Source: Cladopsammia gracilis (lineage: Eukaryota; Cnidaria; Anthozoa; Scleractinia; Dendrophylliidae). Taken from it: DNA of 64,000 nt. Within the stretch, counting starts at the first letter, position 1. Every line of letters starts with the position of its first letter. The notes beneath the pieces are model-generated. The model worked only from the letters and a program-made list of their open reading frames with translations, was not told the DNA's origin and ran no database searches. The stretch is from the NCBI GenBank assembly GCA_022457155.1, contig JAJGOT010000237.1:62001-126000 (forward strand), read 5' to 3'. Of this stretch, positions 20,530-32,417 are shown piece by piece. Made by a program: the position numbers and the translations under genes.

Positions 20530-21010
20530 TGGTCTCTGTCGTCGTGTTGTTTCCTTAGACAAGAAACTTTACTCCACACTGTCTCTCTCCACACAGGTGT
20601 ATAAATGGGTATAAAAAGAAACATAGAATGCACGATCACTGCAACAAACCGATGAGAATAGCCGGATCTGGTTTCCAGACCTAGATCAGTATTAATACTT
20701 GAAATGAAGCAAAAAACAGCAAACTGATCCTTACGGCAGAAAAACAGAAGCAGAAGCAGAAGCAAATAAAATAAAATAAAATAAAATAAAAGTGGAATAT
20801 AATAGTGCCCAATATTTCGCTTTGCAAAACAAATTTTTTTTTTTATAAATGGGTACCGGCGACAAAATGCTGGGAGTAACCCTGCGATGGACTAGCATCC
20901 CATCCACGGGGGAGTAGCAATATTCCTAGTCGCTTCATGCTACAGAAACCGGGTTAAGCTCCGGCCGTGTGGGCCCCATCTGGCTCGTGTGCGACTTTAC
21001 TTACTTAACG
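20530..21010 (+). mobile_element. SINE copy split by an insertion
   Basis: GGTCTCTGTCGTCGTGTTG through GTGTATAAATGGGTA is the SINE body. It resumes at 20845 with ATAAATGGGTACCGGCGAC and runs to about 21005. The tRNA-like head is missing. The interruption is flanked by an 11-bp duplication of ATAAATGGGTA. Confidence 0.8.
20612..20844 (-). mobile_element. 233-bp retroposed insert in the SINE
   Basis: It is flanked by ATAAATGGGTA at 20601-20611 and 20845-20855. It contains GCATTCTATGTTTC (on the minus strand), GATCAGTTTGC and an ATAAA-type microsatellite. Related sequence recurs at 21376-21590 in opposite orientation and as a short piece at 20400-20465. An 11-bp duplication with a homopolymer at one end suggests target-primed reverse transcription. 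Confidence 0.7.
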
Positions 21011-21375
21011 TCTTAGGCCCCCACCCTTGCTAAGTTCAAGGAGATGGTCACCATGGAACTTGTAAAGTAGTTTAATTAATGAACACGCAACACCTGTCAG
21101 TTTATTTTATTTTATTTTACATTGTATTTAATATATCCGCTTTCATGCCAACAGCTTTGCGGATTATAATATATAAATAAATAAATAAATAAAACCACTT
21201 GGAATCAACAAACGCGACGAACTTCATTAACTTTCTTATCACTGGTCAGTTTATCACCCCTGAAACCCTTCACCAATCATATTCATTGTTTTTGTTATTC
21301 TTCAGTTTTCTTTTTTTTTTTTCAAAACACTTGTATAACGTTTATGACAGTTGTTATCATTTATAGTGCCCCTGC

Positions 21376-21590
21376 CCCTGAAGAAACTTTGTTTTGCAAA
21401 GCGAAATATTACAAAGCACTATTATGTTCCACTTTTATTTTATTTGCTTCTGGTAATGTTTTTCTACCGTAAGGATCAGTTTGCCGTTTCTTTTGTTTCG
21501 CTTCAAGTTACTGATCTAGGTCTGGAAACCCAGATCCGGCCATTCTCGACGGCTTGTTGCCGTGATCGTGCATTCTATGTTTCAATCCTA
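21376..21590 (+). mobile_element. Second copy of the 233-bp insert family
   Basis: TTTGTTTTGCAAAGCGAAATA through CATTCTATGTTTC matches the insert at 20612-20844 in reverse orientation, with small indels. Confidence 0.7.
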
Positions 21591-21673
21591 TGATATGTTG
21601 CCCATAACTTAGACCGCGGTTTAACGGGTTTATAAATTGGTCAATTAACCCGTTCACTTCAAGAGTCAATTAT

Positions 21674-21800
21674 ATGAAGACATGTAGTGTAGTTCTAACT
21701 TTTGAGTCTGTGGACAAAATCCAATGTTGTGACCATTCAAATGAAACCTCTTCAGCAGCACTTTTACATGATACCATTTGTTTTTCGATATTTTACAAAA
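21674..21800 (+). repeat. Single copy of the 88-bp repeat family
   Basis: It starts ACATGTAGTGTAGTTCTAAC and continues TTTTGAGTCTGTGGACAAAATC to GATACCATTTGTTTTTC. The same flanks bracket the triplicated version at 34301-34600, so this is the unexpanded form. Confidence 0.75.
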
Positions 21801-23580
21801 TGAAATTTGGGATTTTTCTTGGAGCCGATATTTGGCACTCTTGGGAGTTTTAAAAGGGTTAAAATAGATACATGTCTTTCTGGTCTGTGTTATATGTCTT
21901 TTTCACACTCTTTACAGTAAACAACGTTTAAATATTATTCGGGTTGGCGAAATTGGAATTGGTTGGTCAGTGCAGTGTGAATGTGAATGTGATGCCAGGA
22001 CTACGTTCGCTTCTTAATAAATTGGTGCTTGTAAATGTTATAAATTGATCATTTTTCACCACCGCTGGGCTCTTTTAACCTTTTAAATTCAATTCTAGCC
22101 ATTTCTGCGGACCGTATTTTTCAAACCTCCCTACTTGACTCACACTGGCAGCAATGTTGCAATACGCCCAGCTCCGCGGGTCCTGTAGCGTAAGGTCAGA
22201 CTTAGCATAGACTATAAATGTAGCGTATAGTTGTGTAAATAAGATCTTTACACGACCTTTAAGCCACCATTACGCCAACTTATATTTGCCTTTTCATGCC
22301 CACCTTATTTCTCTCAAGGATGGTCAGCTTTTATCGAGCAGGTGATCACGCGAGCGAAAATCGCCTCCCCAACGTCTGCTCGCGGAAGGTGACTATATTC
22401 GCGCGCGTTCGTGCGATCGCCTGCTCGACTATCCCTGAAAAGAGGGTCTGCCCTCTTACTACAAGTAGTCTGCACTTTCTCTGGTGCTCACGATTTAATA
22501 TCGATATCAAACTTCATGTTCTAAAATTATTAACACCCTCGGCATTTAGGCATTTGTGGCAAATCACTCAGTTCTACATTCCAATCCGGGCGGTGAAAAG
22601 ATAGGCGGTGAGAACGCACCCTTGGCTCTTGAGCCTCTGGCTCTTGAGAAGGGCGCCATAGTTGTATAAACATTTACGAACACAGCTGGATGCAAAACTG
22701 AGGGGAAGATTCTAGTAATCAGTGTAATAAAATAAAGTCCAATTTGGCTGTGGTGGGAATGTCCCTGAATGGATTAACGTCTAGCCCGGCCTTAACCATG
22801 CCTAAATGTAAGTGTTTTGTCCAAGAGCGAGGATTAAAAAGGGACAAGTATGCAGCCTTCACATCCAATTTACATTAAACAGATCTATTTATTTAATATA
22901 AATACAAGTTTAATGATCTTTAATTCGATCAAAATGCTCTCCTAATTCTGTTACCCCAACCCTTTTCATTTTCATCCTCACCGCCGGTCTACCCTCACGA
23001 GGGAGCACTAACAAGCCCCTCGTCTCATGATAAAAGCTTGGTATCAGAGGTGAGAACCTTTTTTTATCCCATGCAGGATACACTTGCCTATAGCCGTAAG
23101 CGAGGCGTAGCTTGTAGTCCGTTTGTAACCATGATTGCATGTTATGATATGGTATTGCTTGAAGTCGATTACATCGAGGATTTTGGATTTTGGATTTTTT
23201 AGAGGTGATCGGTTTAATTCATGCAATTATCTCGTTAGCGTTCAAGTAATCCAAAGATGACTCAATAGATTTGCAGATAGATTTTAAGGTGATTACTGTT
23301 TGGAAATTTTTGGCCGGGACTGTTTGAGAGAAAGCAAAGGATGAGGTGGGGCTAATGTGTTGACTGATTTAGAAAAATAACAAATATTGAAGATTTACGA
23401 AGTTTAGCTAGCCACTGTTTTAATTCTCCGACTTGATCGAACGCCTGTACCCTCCCGGGAATGGATGAATGGTTTTGTGTGTCCGAGTCAGCTAGCTGTA
23501 AAGCTAAGTAATTGGGGACACTAAATATAACTAAACATTAAAACTAACAGTAACTGTTTTAAACTTAAACACGCGAAATC
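21800..23580. other. Gene-free stretch, no feature recognised
   Basis: No conserved protein, RNA gene or clear transposon end was seen. The open frames are short and low in coding character. Confidence 0.5.
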
Positions 23581-23583
23581 CCT

Positions 23584-23692
23584 GCCCTTTTATATGACTC
23601 CAGCCTGAAAGAGGTACCCTTTCGGGCGGAGCATCCCCGTATAGTCCACTATAGCGAGTACTCCCACCCCCCCCCCCCCCCCCCTTCCCCCT
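23584..23692. mobile_element. End fragment of the C/G-run element family
   Basis: CTTTCGGGCGGAGCATCCCC then GTATAG, AGTACTCCC and a C run match the right end of the element at 4602-5016. The remainder is absent. Confidence 0.65.
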
Positions 23693-24606
23693 CCTTCTAG
23701 CCCCTCAGTTTCCCTCCCAGAGTCAATTAATCCTTTAGTCCTGTCATCGCTACATTTTTCCGTTATCTTTTCGCCTATTTTTATAACTAAATGATCGAAA
23801 TTTAATTTGATTAGAATAAACCTTTTGGCAGCTGTACACATTTTGTCAGTTATTATCAAGACTCAGAGGTAAACCTTATAAACCGCCCCAGCCACACAGA
23901 CTTTTCGGCTTACATTAAAACGGACTCGTTGACGTAAATCGCGCTTCTGAAAAAATTCCGGAGATTTTTAACTTGTTGTAGTAAAAGAATTATCGCGTGC
24001 TAACCTTCCTGTTTGGCAAATGCATGGCTGGCACAAAGCCCGACGATCCGGAATGCATGCTCGAAATATTTTAAACGGTAAATCTGAGAAAACAAAAATC
24101 TTTCAGAAGTCTTTAATAATTTCCATTATATACAAAACTAATTGCACGGAGGAGCGGTTTAAGGTTAAGTTTAACAATAAAGGTGGTAATTATAAAATAT
24201 CATTATCGAAATGAACAATATCATAAATAGAAAATAGAAAAGAATGACAAACTGAGTGGTATCATCCAGTTGAAGGGTATGACCCACAAAGCTTGCAGCT
24301 TTCAAAGTAAATTGGATTTTGTACAATTTTGGACAATTTCAAACTGGGTTTATTTGAATTTAAGGGTGCTATGACACCACATTGTAGTGTCACTTTAAAA
24401 GCCAAAAGACATACTTCTATCACAGGAAATTTAAAAAAATAATGGTCTACTTATTTTTTAGTTTCGTTAACAGTTACTATGTTTATTTTTAGTACAGTGA
24501 AACTATTAATTTTAGCGACATATGGCCAGGATGGAAATGCATTGCAACTTGAAAAGTTTAGGCTAAATTCAAAAAAACGATAAAAAATGCTGTGGTTCGT
24601 CCTCCC

Positions 24607-24985
24607 TTTAAAGGGGTGGCGAATGGTAAATCCGAGACTCGCCGAGACGCCAAGACCCTTGTTTCAAAATTCGAGACCGAGACCGCAGCTACGTTATAAA
24701 ATCCGAGCCCGAGACCCAATGCGGGAAAAAACCGAGCCCGAGACTCAGTGCTAAAAATATCCGATTCACCTATCAAACAACAAACAAGGATGAAGAATGA
24801 GAATGCTTGACAAAAGTATCCGAGACTCCGAGACCTTGAGGAAACAAATCCGAGACTCCGAGACAGAAAAAGCACCAGCCAAACGAGACTTTGAGACTTA
24901 AAATAAAAACTGCCGAGATTTCGAGACCGGACCAAAATTTTCCGAGACCCACGATTTTGAAGGTACCATTCGCCACCCCTCTTTA
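24607..24985. mobile_element. TIR element with repeated CCGAGAC motifs
   Basis: The left end AAAGGGGTGGCGAATGGTA and the right end TACCATTCGCCACCCC are inverted repeats. Inside, TCCGAGACTCCGAGAC-type motifs occur about ten times. The long minus-strand frame across it is a by-product of this repetition, not a gene. Confidence 0.8.
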
Positions 24986-25150
24986 AGAATTTCTTTGTTA
25001 TCTTCCTTTTTAGGTTCAAACAAAATTGTTTGCATGTATGATTGAAGATACTTATCAGTAAAATCAGCCAGCCTTTAATAGCCCCTTTAATACAATCTGC
25101 ACGAGTCTTGGTCAAAAATAAGATATATGATCTCGGCTCCTGGATCTACC

Positions 25151-25951
25151 GTCCCGGATGGGGGGGGGGGGGGGGTACTCCCTATCGGCTATACGGGGAT
25201 GCTCCGCCCGAAATGGGTACCTAATTTTTTAGGCTGGAGATATATGAAAGGGTCGGGAGTTCACGAGTTGAAGTATAGAAAAAGGTAGGGATTTCACGAG
25301 TTCAAGTATAGGAAAGGGTAGGGGGAAAACTGCCATTTAAGTGTATGAAAAGGGCCTTTCAAAATATATCAAACAGATGCACGGAACTAAAAAGGCGTTA
25401 TGAAAGCCGCAAAGAAAAGCACTCGCTGTTTGCGTGCCTGGATGCGGAGTATCTTGAATCCAGTCAAGAGTTTAGTAAAGAGAAATAGAATACAAACCGC
25501 GGTGATAAACATATTGAACTTATTCATTTTTGATGAAACTTGACGTTTCGTATGCTACTACATACATTTTCACAAGTAACCGTTACAGTGTTGAAAACTA
25601 TACTTATATAGTAGCGAAAAGGGGCTGGGACCGAGATTAAGTACAAAACTTAACAGTTGATCTATAAAAAGAAACAGCTAATCGATAAAGCATCAGCTTC
25701 TCGCTACTGACGTTTGCATTAAAAGCTGGCTTCAGTTCTTGTATAAGCAATGTTTCTTTTTTGTTTTTGTTTTTGTTTTTTGTTTTTTTTTTTTAGTAGA
25801 GAGATGCAGTATTTCTTCTGTAGTTATATGAAAGGGGTACCTTTTTCAATGAAAGGTATATGAAAGGGTTACCTTTTCTGTCAAAAACGGTATATCAAAG
25901 GGTAAGGGTTTGGACGCCCCCCCCCCCACCCCCCCCCCCCCCCCCCCCCGG
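25151..25951. mobile_element. C/G-run element, long copy with internal insert
   Basis: It has the GTACTCCC and GGGGATGCTCCGCCCG end, internal ATATGAAAGGG motifs, and the opposite C-run end. It is about 800 bp compared with 415 bp at 4602-5016. The extra sequence lies between about 25388 and 25795 and includes TTGATGAAACTTGACGTTTC. Confidence 0.7.
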
Positions 25952-26446
25952 CGGAGTCTGACGTACCTCACTTATTAGCTGTAGTCATCAAAGTATCGGA
26001 GTTTCCTTAAGTATGCCTTTTTTATAACGATAACGACACGAAATGAAGCTACTCAGTTAATCAATATATAACATAATGATGCCATCATATTGATAATGGA
26101 CAAGGAAATTTAAGAATTCCATAAAGCTTGTTAACATTTGTCTTTTTGGCACTTTGAGTCACAACAAAACACAGCTGGAAAGGGCTAATTTCTGCGGTCA
26201 AAAAATGTTCAGCTGTATTGAACACACGATGCAAGAAAGACCGAAAATAATACAGTCTGCTGGTTTGTCACGTTTTTGTCAAGCTTTGAGCCTGTTTACA
26301 CCTGCGACATAAGCATAAACATAAGCGGAAGCATAAGAATTTCCATTGCGTCAGTGAAAACGAAGATTGACAGTTGCCATCACCACGTGCGATTTGGTAG
26401 AGAATTGGCGTTCGCGCTAGTTTTTCCGCTATCTTTTTGCTGCTAC

Positions 26447-26491
26447 ACCGTGCTGACGAGACCCAACCAGGCCGAAACAGCTGTCCACAGT
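26447..26491 (+). ncRNA. Hammerhead ribozyme, third copy
   Basis: The core CTGACGA is at 26453-26459. Stem II is GACC/GGCC around CAACCA, with one A-C mismatch. GAAA is at 26474-26477. Helix III is the palindrome ACAGCTGT (26477-26484), and C17 is at 26485 in a GUC triplet. Stem I is GTG/CAC, then one mismatch and two further pairs. Relative to the 5650 copy, helix III changed from U-A to C-G at its second pair, a compensatory change. The core is intact, but the weakened stems may reduce activity. Confidence 0.8.
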
Positions 26492-26677
26492 TGCATTTTG
26501 GCCTTCAGTTTGGGCTCTATCATGTCGTTGTCGCGTTAAATGTTCTACGTAGTATCAGCCTTGCTCTAGACTTTGATTGTATCTCTATTTTTGGCTGACT
26601 AGATCTGTTACAGATCCTACGAACACCGGCAGCATTTTTGTTCGCGGTCCTTTGCTTCTTATTTAATTGACAAAAAG

Positions 26678-27150
26678 CCCCCCGGGGGATACTCCCTACA
26701 ATGGGCTATACGCCGTGATGCTCCGCCTGAAAGGGGTATAAAATTTTTAAGATTGGAGGTATTTAAAAAGGTGGGGATTTTACGAGTTGAAGTATGGAAA
26801 TGGTGGGAAAAAACTGCCATTTAGGTATATAAAAAGGGCCTTTCAAAATATCTCAAACAGAAACCGTTATTGTTTGGTTAACATCAGTCAGTGGCAACGC
26901 TTGATGTTTTCCGTGGATATCGTTCCATAAGTTTATTTCAAGGGTATCACGAGTAAAGAGATGCAGTGTTTATTCTGTAGGTGTAAAAGGAGTAATATTT
27001 TATATGGAAATTAAGGTGTGTGAAAGGGTTACCTTCTTGTCAAAAACGGCATGTAAAAGGTAAGTGTTTGGACCTCGGGGCGCAACATCCCCGCACAAAA
27101 CTTTGTTGGGTACCCCCTCCCCACCTCCCCCCCCTCCCCCTCCCCCCGGG
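26678..27150. mobile_element. C/G-run element, third copy
   Basis: It starts CCCCCCGGGGGATACTCCC and ends GGGTACCCCCTCC followed by a C-rich tract and GGG. The interior has TATAAAAAGGGCC and GTATTTAAAAAGG-type motifs. It abuts the hammerhead repeat directly. Confidence 0.75.
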
Positions 27151-27515
27151 CATAAGCCAACATTTATCTTCATGCTTATGCTGTTTTTGCTTATGTCGGG
27201 TCTGTTTTCACGTAGACCGTGGACATAAGCACTGTTATGCATCCTTTCGCTAGTGTTTATGCTTATGTTGCTGTGAAAATCAGGCTTTAACTCCCGTCCG
27301 ACAAAGTGCAAACATGACACATTTTCCCTAAATTTCCATTAAATGTTGAAAAACCTAACGAGCCCCTTTTCATGTACAGAGTCGAACAGCTAAGAACAAT
27401 CTTGTACGCATAACGATAGCGTGATTATCAGAGCAGTGCGAAATATTGAAGGCAAGTATCGCTCAATGACTTTTAACTTAATCCACATACTTAGCACTTC
27501 ACAGAATTGAACCGC

Positions 27516-27700
27516 GGCAGTGCCATAGTAAACATTTGAATGGTCACACGTCACTGTCACTTTAGAATTTCATCCACGGACTCAAAACTGTTAGAACCAC
27601 CTTAAGCAATAGCACTGGAATGTACTGCTCAATAGCTTTCATTTGAATGGTCACACTTAACTTTAGGATTTCATCCACTGATTCGAAAGTTTAAGGACAA
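27516..27700. repeat. Two copies of the 'GAGTCTGTGG / CATTTGAATGG' repeat
   Basis: Two tandem segments each contain CATTTGAATGGTCACAC, then TTTCATCCAC and GACTC. They belong to the same dispersed family as the 88-bp repeat. Other pieces occur near 30028, 41560, 42035, 43690, 60030, 60200 and 63720-63910. Confidence 0.65.
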
Positions 27701-28149
27701 AAGCGGTTTATAGACTTCGGGAAAAACAACTGCTACACATGAAGTACCTCGTACAACTGGCCAGTCTAGACAGACAAAATACTGTATTGGCGCTGTGATA
27801 TCCATAACGTTAAACATTCGTAAAATGGTTTTGTTTTCAAACACCATTTCACGAATGTTAAAATACACTGAATTTCAGAAGAGAAACAGTAATGCAGAAT
27901 TAAAGGGACTCTGAAATATCAAAATATCGAAATATCGAGATTTCGCTTACCTTTAAATATTTCTATTTTTATTAAAAAAAAAGCCACCAAATATATACAG
28001 TATATATGAACTAAACTGGTTAAAAAGGATTCTATAGAGCAAAACAGCATAAGTATTTTACAGATAAAATGCAAGCGTGAGGTTACCGAAGGATGGAAGT
28101 GGATTACAGTTCATTAAATTTGATTTCAGTCGTCATTCCTGTGGAATTT

Positions 28150-30600
28150 TGACTTCTTAACCATAATTTTGTCTCTTTGGTTAATGTTTTTTTGCTTTCA
28201 TCGCGTCTGGCGTTTTTTTCTTCTTATTTCAAGATAATCCTGGGATAATATTATAAAGCAAGCTTAAAGCAAGCTCCTTGTTCTGCCATTTATTCAGGTT
28301 CTTGCAACTCGAAATATAAAAACCGCAGAGAATTTAGAATGCATGCCTTAGCACAATACGACAGACTGTTTTGTGTTTGGCGTAATTTACGCTAATATCA
28401 TGATTGTTTTAAACGGAACTATCAATGAGTTGGAAAGTGACGGAATGAGAAAAATGTTGTTGACTCATTTCATGTTCGGAAATCTAGACAGGTCTAGATC
28501 ACGTTATTTTGAAATAAAATGAAAACAATAATGTAAAATAAATACTCGAAAATTGTATAGAAGGAGATTGAGTCGTTCGGGCTCTTGGGGAAAGGGGGGG
28601 GGGGGGGAGGAGGCATTGCAGTTTTTTACGGGACTTTTCTATCCAGCGCTCAGATCCAAACACTATATATTTCGGACATGCAAAAGTTTATCCATCCATT
28701 CCTTCAAAAAGTTGAAACCCGTTCGTGTTTTGAGTCGGCTGGTTGAAACTCGCCGGATGTTTGCAACCCTGAAAAGGGGAACGGGGTACAGGATTAATTG
28801 TCATGTGTTCCAACGATTATAAATGGTTGAGATTGTAACTCCTAATTAGAGTGACGCTCTCTTCTCCCCCCTCCCCCTCCCCCTTTCCCTCACTCCACCT
28901 TTTCCTTGGAGCCAGAAAGATCCATCCGTGATGTTTAGCTCACAAGCTTCATAGAACAAAATCTACCTCCAATCGCAGGACTAATTATATCGGCAGGTTT
29001 GGAGTTCAGAAAGCCGCTAGAAAACTCTCGTTTTTTTTGGCACGAAAAAAGGATGATTTGACAACTGAGAGAATCCCGGTTACAAGCCAGAACATTTTAT
29101 ATATAATCGCAGGTAATAAGGAATTTGAAATATCTTTGAGTGTCTTCATAAACTATACGTCGAGTATGTGCCAACTTAAAACTTTCTGGAGTCTGTTAAA
29201 ACTAGGGAACTGAAAAAGGATCTTTTTATAATATTTTTTACGTTTTGTCCTGACAAAGGAAGATTATTTTAGGCTAGTCAGAATAAGAGTATAAAAAATA
29301 AAATATTTTGGACTAAAATAGTAGACCACAATTAACAAATGTCGAGGAGTTGAGTGCTCTTCAAACCAGGGCAGTTCAGTTATTGTCAAGCTTCGGCTTT
29401 TGTTAGTAAATAGTATTGTTTTTTTTCCGGCCGGCGTCTTTGTAGCATGTTGGCAAACTAGACTTGATTCAGCTTGCAAACAAAAACTTAATTTGTGAGA
29501 GTATTGTTTATGATTCGGCAGTCAAAACACAGAGGGTCACGTCCACGATTATAGAAATAGCTCACGGCGTTTCCGAATCAGTGAGAAGAAGGAATTTTTA
29601 TTGAAATTCAACAGAGCCTATACCCAACTGTGACACGGCAAGACGTGAAAAGATTAAAAGAATTTTGAACTCTTTACCACAAATTGCGCACTAAAGTGAC
29701 GCAGCTTGAGAGAGGAACCAACCGATGAAACGCGATTCGATCCCGGTGCTGCGTGGCTGTCAGGCTTAAAACCCTCAGCTAAAACAGGCTGCGGGTTTTA
29801 CAAAAAGTTATTTTTAGTCTCATGCAAGGTATCCATTGGATCGCAGTACATCAGAAGCACTAACTTAAACAAAGGTAAGCTCGATATGGTTATTAAAAGT
29901 TAGCTCCCTGTTGGAACTGATCAAACTAGTTGGTTTTAACGTAAACTTGGAGAAAATTCAAGCGAACTAAGTTATTGAGCGGCATCTTCCTTTGGTGTTG
30001 TAAAATCATGCTTTACAAGGTGGTTTCAACTTTTGAGTCTGTGGCCGGATAAAGAGACAGACCGTTCAAATCAGAAGTACAGAGCAGTAATTTCCTCGAA
30101 AATTCCTGTCCCGGTTCTTCATATTTATTATATACTGAGTAAACGTTTGAGTGTGTCGGCATGAAATCCTAAAGTGAAACCGTCACATGCATCAAAGCCA
30201 CTGACAGAGAAGAACGTTTCTGCGGGTGCCGTTTTTATACCGGCTGTATATAAAGGTGGTCCAGACTGGGCCGGGAAAAAATACTCCAGTTTGGTTAGCA
30301 GTTTTGTACATCACCTTTATAGTTGTCATGAACCAGTCCCTTTCTCGTTTTTTTTTATACTGAAAAGGACAGACACTAATAAACGGCCACTCCACTAAGA
30401 CAAACACCTAAAGTTGGTCTATAGAACGCAAGCAGTCACTCATTTTAGATCATTTTACTGTAGCTGAACCCTCCATATTGAGATGGACACCTCTCTACGA
30501 CAGACACCCAGTGTTGATTTCTACCACACTTCAGTCGCTCATATTACTGTAACTGAACTCTCTGACTATAAGACGGACAACTCTCTAAGAATGAACACCT
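28150..30600. other. Gene-free stretch, little recognised
   Basis: Apart from a G run near 28596-28608 and a repeat fragment near 30028, nothing recognisable was seen. The open frames are short and unsupported. Confidence 0.5.
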
Positions 30601-30608
30601 AACGTTGA

Positions 30609-30713
30609 TCTGACCAGCATCCCATCCGAGGGGGAGTAGCAATACTCCTATAGTAGCTTCATGCTATGGCCGAAACCGTGTAAGGCTCCGACCGTGACTT
30701 TTTACATACACCG
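30609..30713 (+). mobile_element. SINE fragment
   Basis: ACCAGCATCCCATCCGAGGG through AAGGCTCCGACCGTGACTTT is the 3' part of the SINE family at 9552-9843. The head is absent. Confidence 0.7.
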
Positions 30714-32105
30714 CACGCACTTTAGTCACTCATTACTGATTTCCATAACAGATAGGCATCTCTCTTAGATGAACATGGCGGCGGAATTAACATACAGCTA
30801 AATTTTCTTTATAGTGTTTTTATTCAGTTCAAAGATTCAAAATACCTCTGATTTGCATCCTCGCTTTAGAAAAGTCTACCGAAACTGCTTGGTTTTGTTT
30901 TACATGGAATGGAGACGCTCAGCTGCACTGCGGCGCCATATTTATATACAAAGCAATGTAATGCATTGACACAAAACTTGGCACGACCGTAATAAAATGC
31001 ACTTAACTTAACCCTGCTCTCGACAACAACCCGCCCCTGATCCGTTAGTGGAAGTCAGTTCCACAATTAACTGTGGCGCCGCACAGCCGTGAACGAACGA
31101 TCAACAAGTCCAAAGCGGTATTTTTTTCTTGGATTATTTTCTAACCTATAGCTAGCAAATAAAAACATTTTGTCCGAGTGTCTACAAACGTGAGTAATAG
31201 AGATAATCGATCGTAAAATGCCGGAAGAACTCGAAAACTGAGCAGCCCAAACACGCGCTCTCATTTGGCTCGTATTTCGCACAACAGTTTTTCAGACTGG
31301 TTATTCAAAACTTCGACTTACGTTTCTATTTTATTACCTGAATGATATTCGCATAGGTATTCTTTCACATACGTGACGGCTTTTCCATGAACATATATTT
31401 CTTTTAAACAAATTTCTATTAGATAAATGAATTAATTTTTACTCAGGAATATATGAATAGTTTTTTTTTTAATTTGTTAACAATTTCTCTTATTTTATCC
31501 TCTATTTGGTATTTTTTGTTTTCTACGACAACGTTTTTGCAATAAGGTGTAACCGTATAAAAAAAATCATGGTTAATGTTTTTACATTTCCTAATTGATT
31601 TGCCACAAAGATCGTGAGCATCTGAACTGATCACCGGAGAACTCAAGTTCAGAGGGCAGAGTTTAAACGCGCCGCGCAGCTGAACAGAAAAGCACTAGTG
31701 ATCTATAGCGTTCATCAATAAGAGCCACAACTGCAATGTTTTCACTCGATGCTGTCTTGCGTTCAGTCTCCTAAACTTACTCGAGGAATTGTTCCCTATT
31801 TTCTTTAGAAATATTTAGTTATTAACGAGAAATTGTATTGTGTTTGTGTGGAGTTATTGGAAAACCTTCATTTCCTCTATGCCGCGACAAAGCGCATTTT
31901 ACCATTTTCTAAAGGCTATTTCTAATAATCAAAACATCACTGTTGTTTGTTTTTATCAAGGTTTTCAGTAGTGTATTACCAATAGGATCACAACAGATTT
32001 AAAGTCCGGATTCGGTGAATATGATAAAAATTGGTTAAAAAGAGACCGAAAATGGACACCATTTAATATTAAAAAAGATAAAAATTTAGTCAAGAATTAA
32101 AAACG

Positions 32106-32129
32106 TTTCGGTCTCACGACCTTCATCAG
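32106..32129 (-). ncRNA. Hammerhead-like motif of Penelope type
   Basis: On the minus strand: CTGATGA, an extra A, stem II GGTC/GACC around GTGA, then GAAA followed by CGTT. Short ACGT helix III and this core are typical of the hammerheads described in Penelope-like retroelements. The extra A before stem II and the poor stem I pairing make activity doubtful. No Penelope reverse transcriptase was recognised nearby. Confidence 0.55.
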
Positions 32130-32241
32130 TTATACATGGAGTTTACAAATGAAAACACAAGACTACTTTTAAATTACTGACGTAACAAATTGAAAGCGAA
32201 GTTACAACCATAAGATAATTATAGTAGTGAAACAAAGATAC

Positions 32242-32417
32242 TTATGATTCAACACATTGATACACTGCCCAAATATGGTCAAAAAGTTATCGATATACGC
32301 TATGTCTACATGACGTGTATCCAACGATGGATGTAAATTTCGCATTTTGAAAAGAGAATGCAATATCTATATTTTTTTCTTCAAACTGTGCTTTGTTATC
32401 AATGTGTTGAATTATAA
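32242..32417. mobile_element. MITE with TTATRATTCAACACA ends
   Basis: It is the inverted counterpart of the element at 8192-8380. The ends read TTATGATTCAACACATTGATA and, inward from the right, TTATAATTCAACACATTGATA. Confidence 0.75.

Larger units (their letters stand above)
26289..27286. mobile_element. TIR element (CATAAGCATAAACA) with nested insertions
   Basis: AGCCTGTTTACACCTGCGAC plus ATAAGCATAAACA on the left matches, inverted, AGCCTGATTTTCACAGCAAC plus ATAAGCATAAACA on the right. Between the ends lie a hammerhead repeat (about 26395-26677) and a C/G-run element (26678-27150). The outer element is therefore probably oldest. Confidence 0.7.

Noticed and set aside
24558..25115. 185-codon minus-strand ORF
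   Set aside because: It lies across a TIR element with repeated CCGAGAC motifs, and the repetition itself keeps the frame open.
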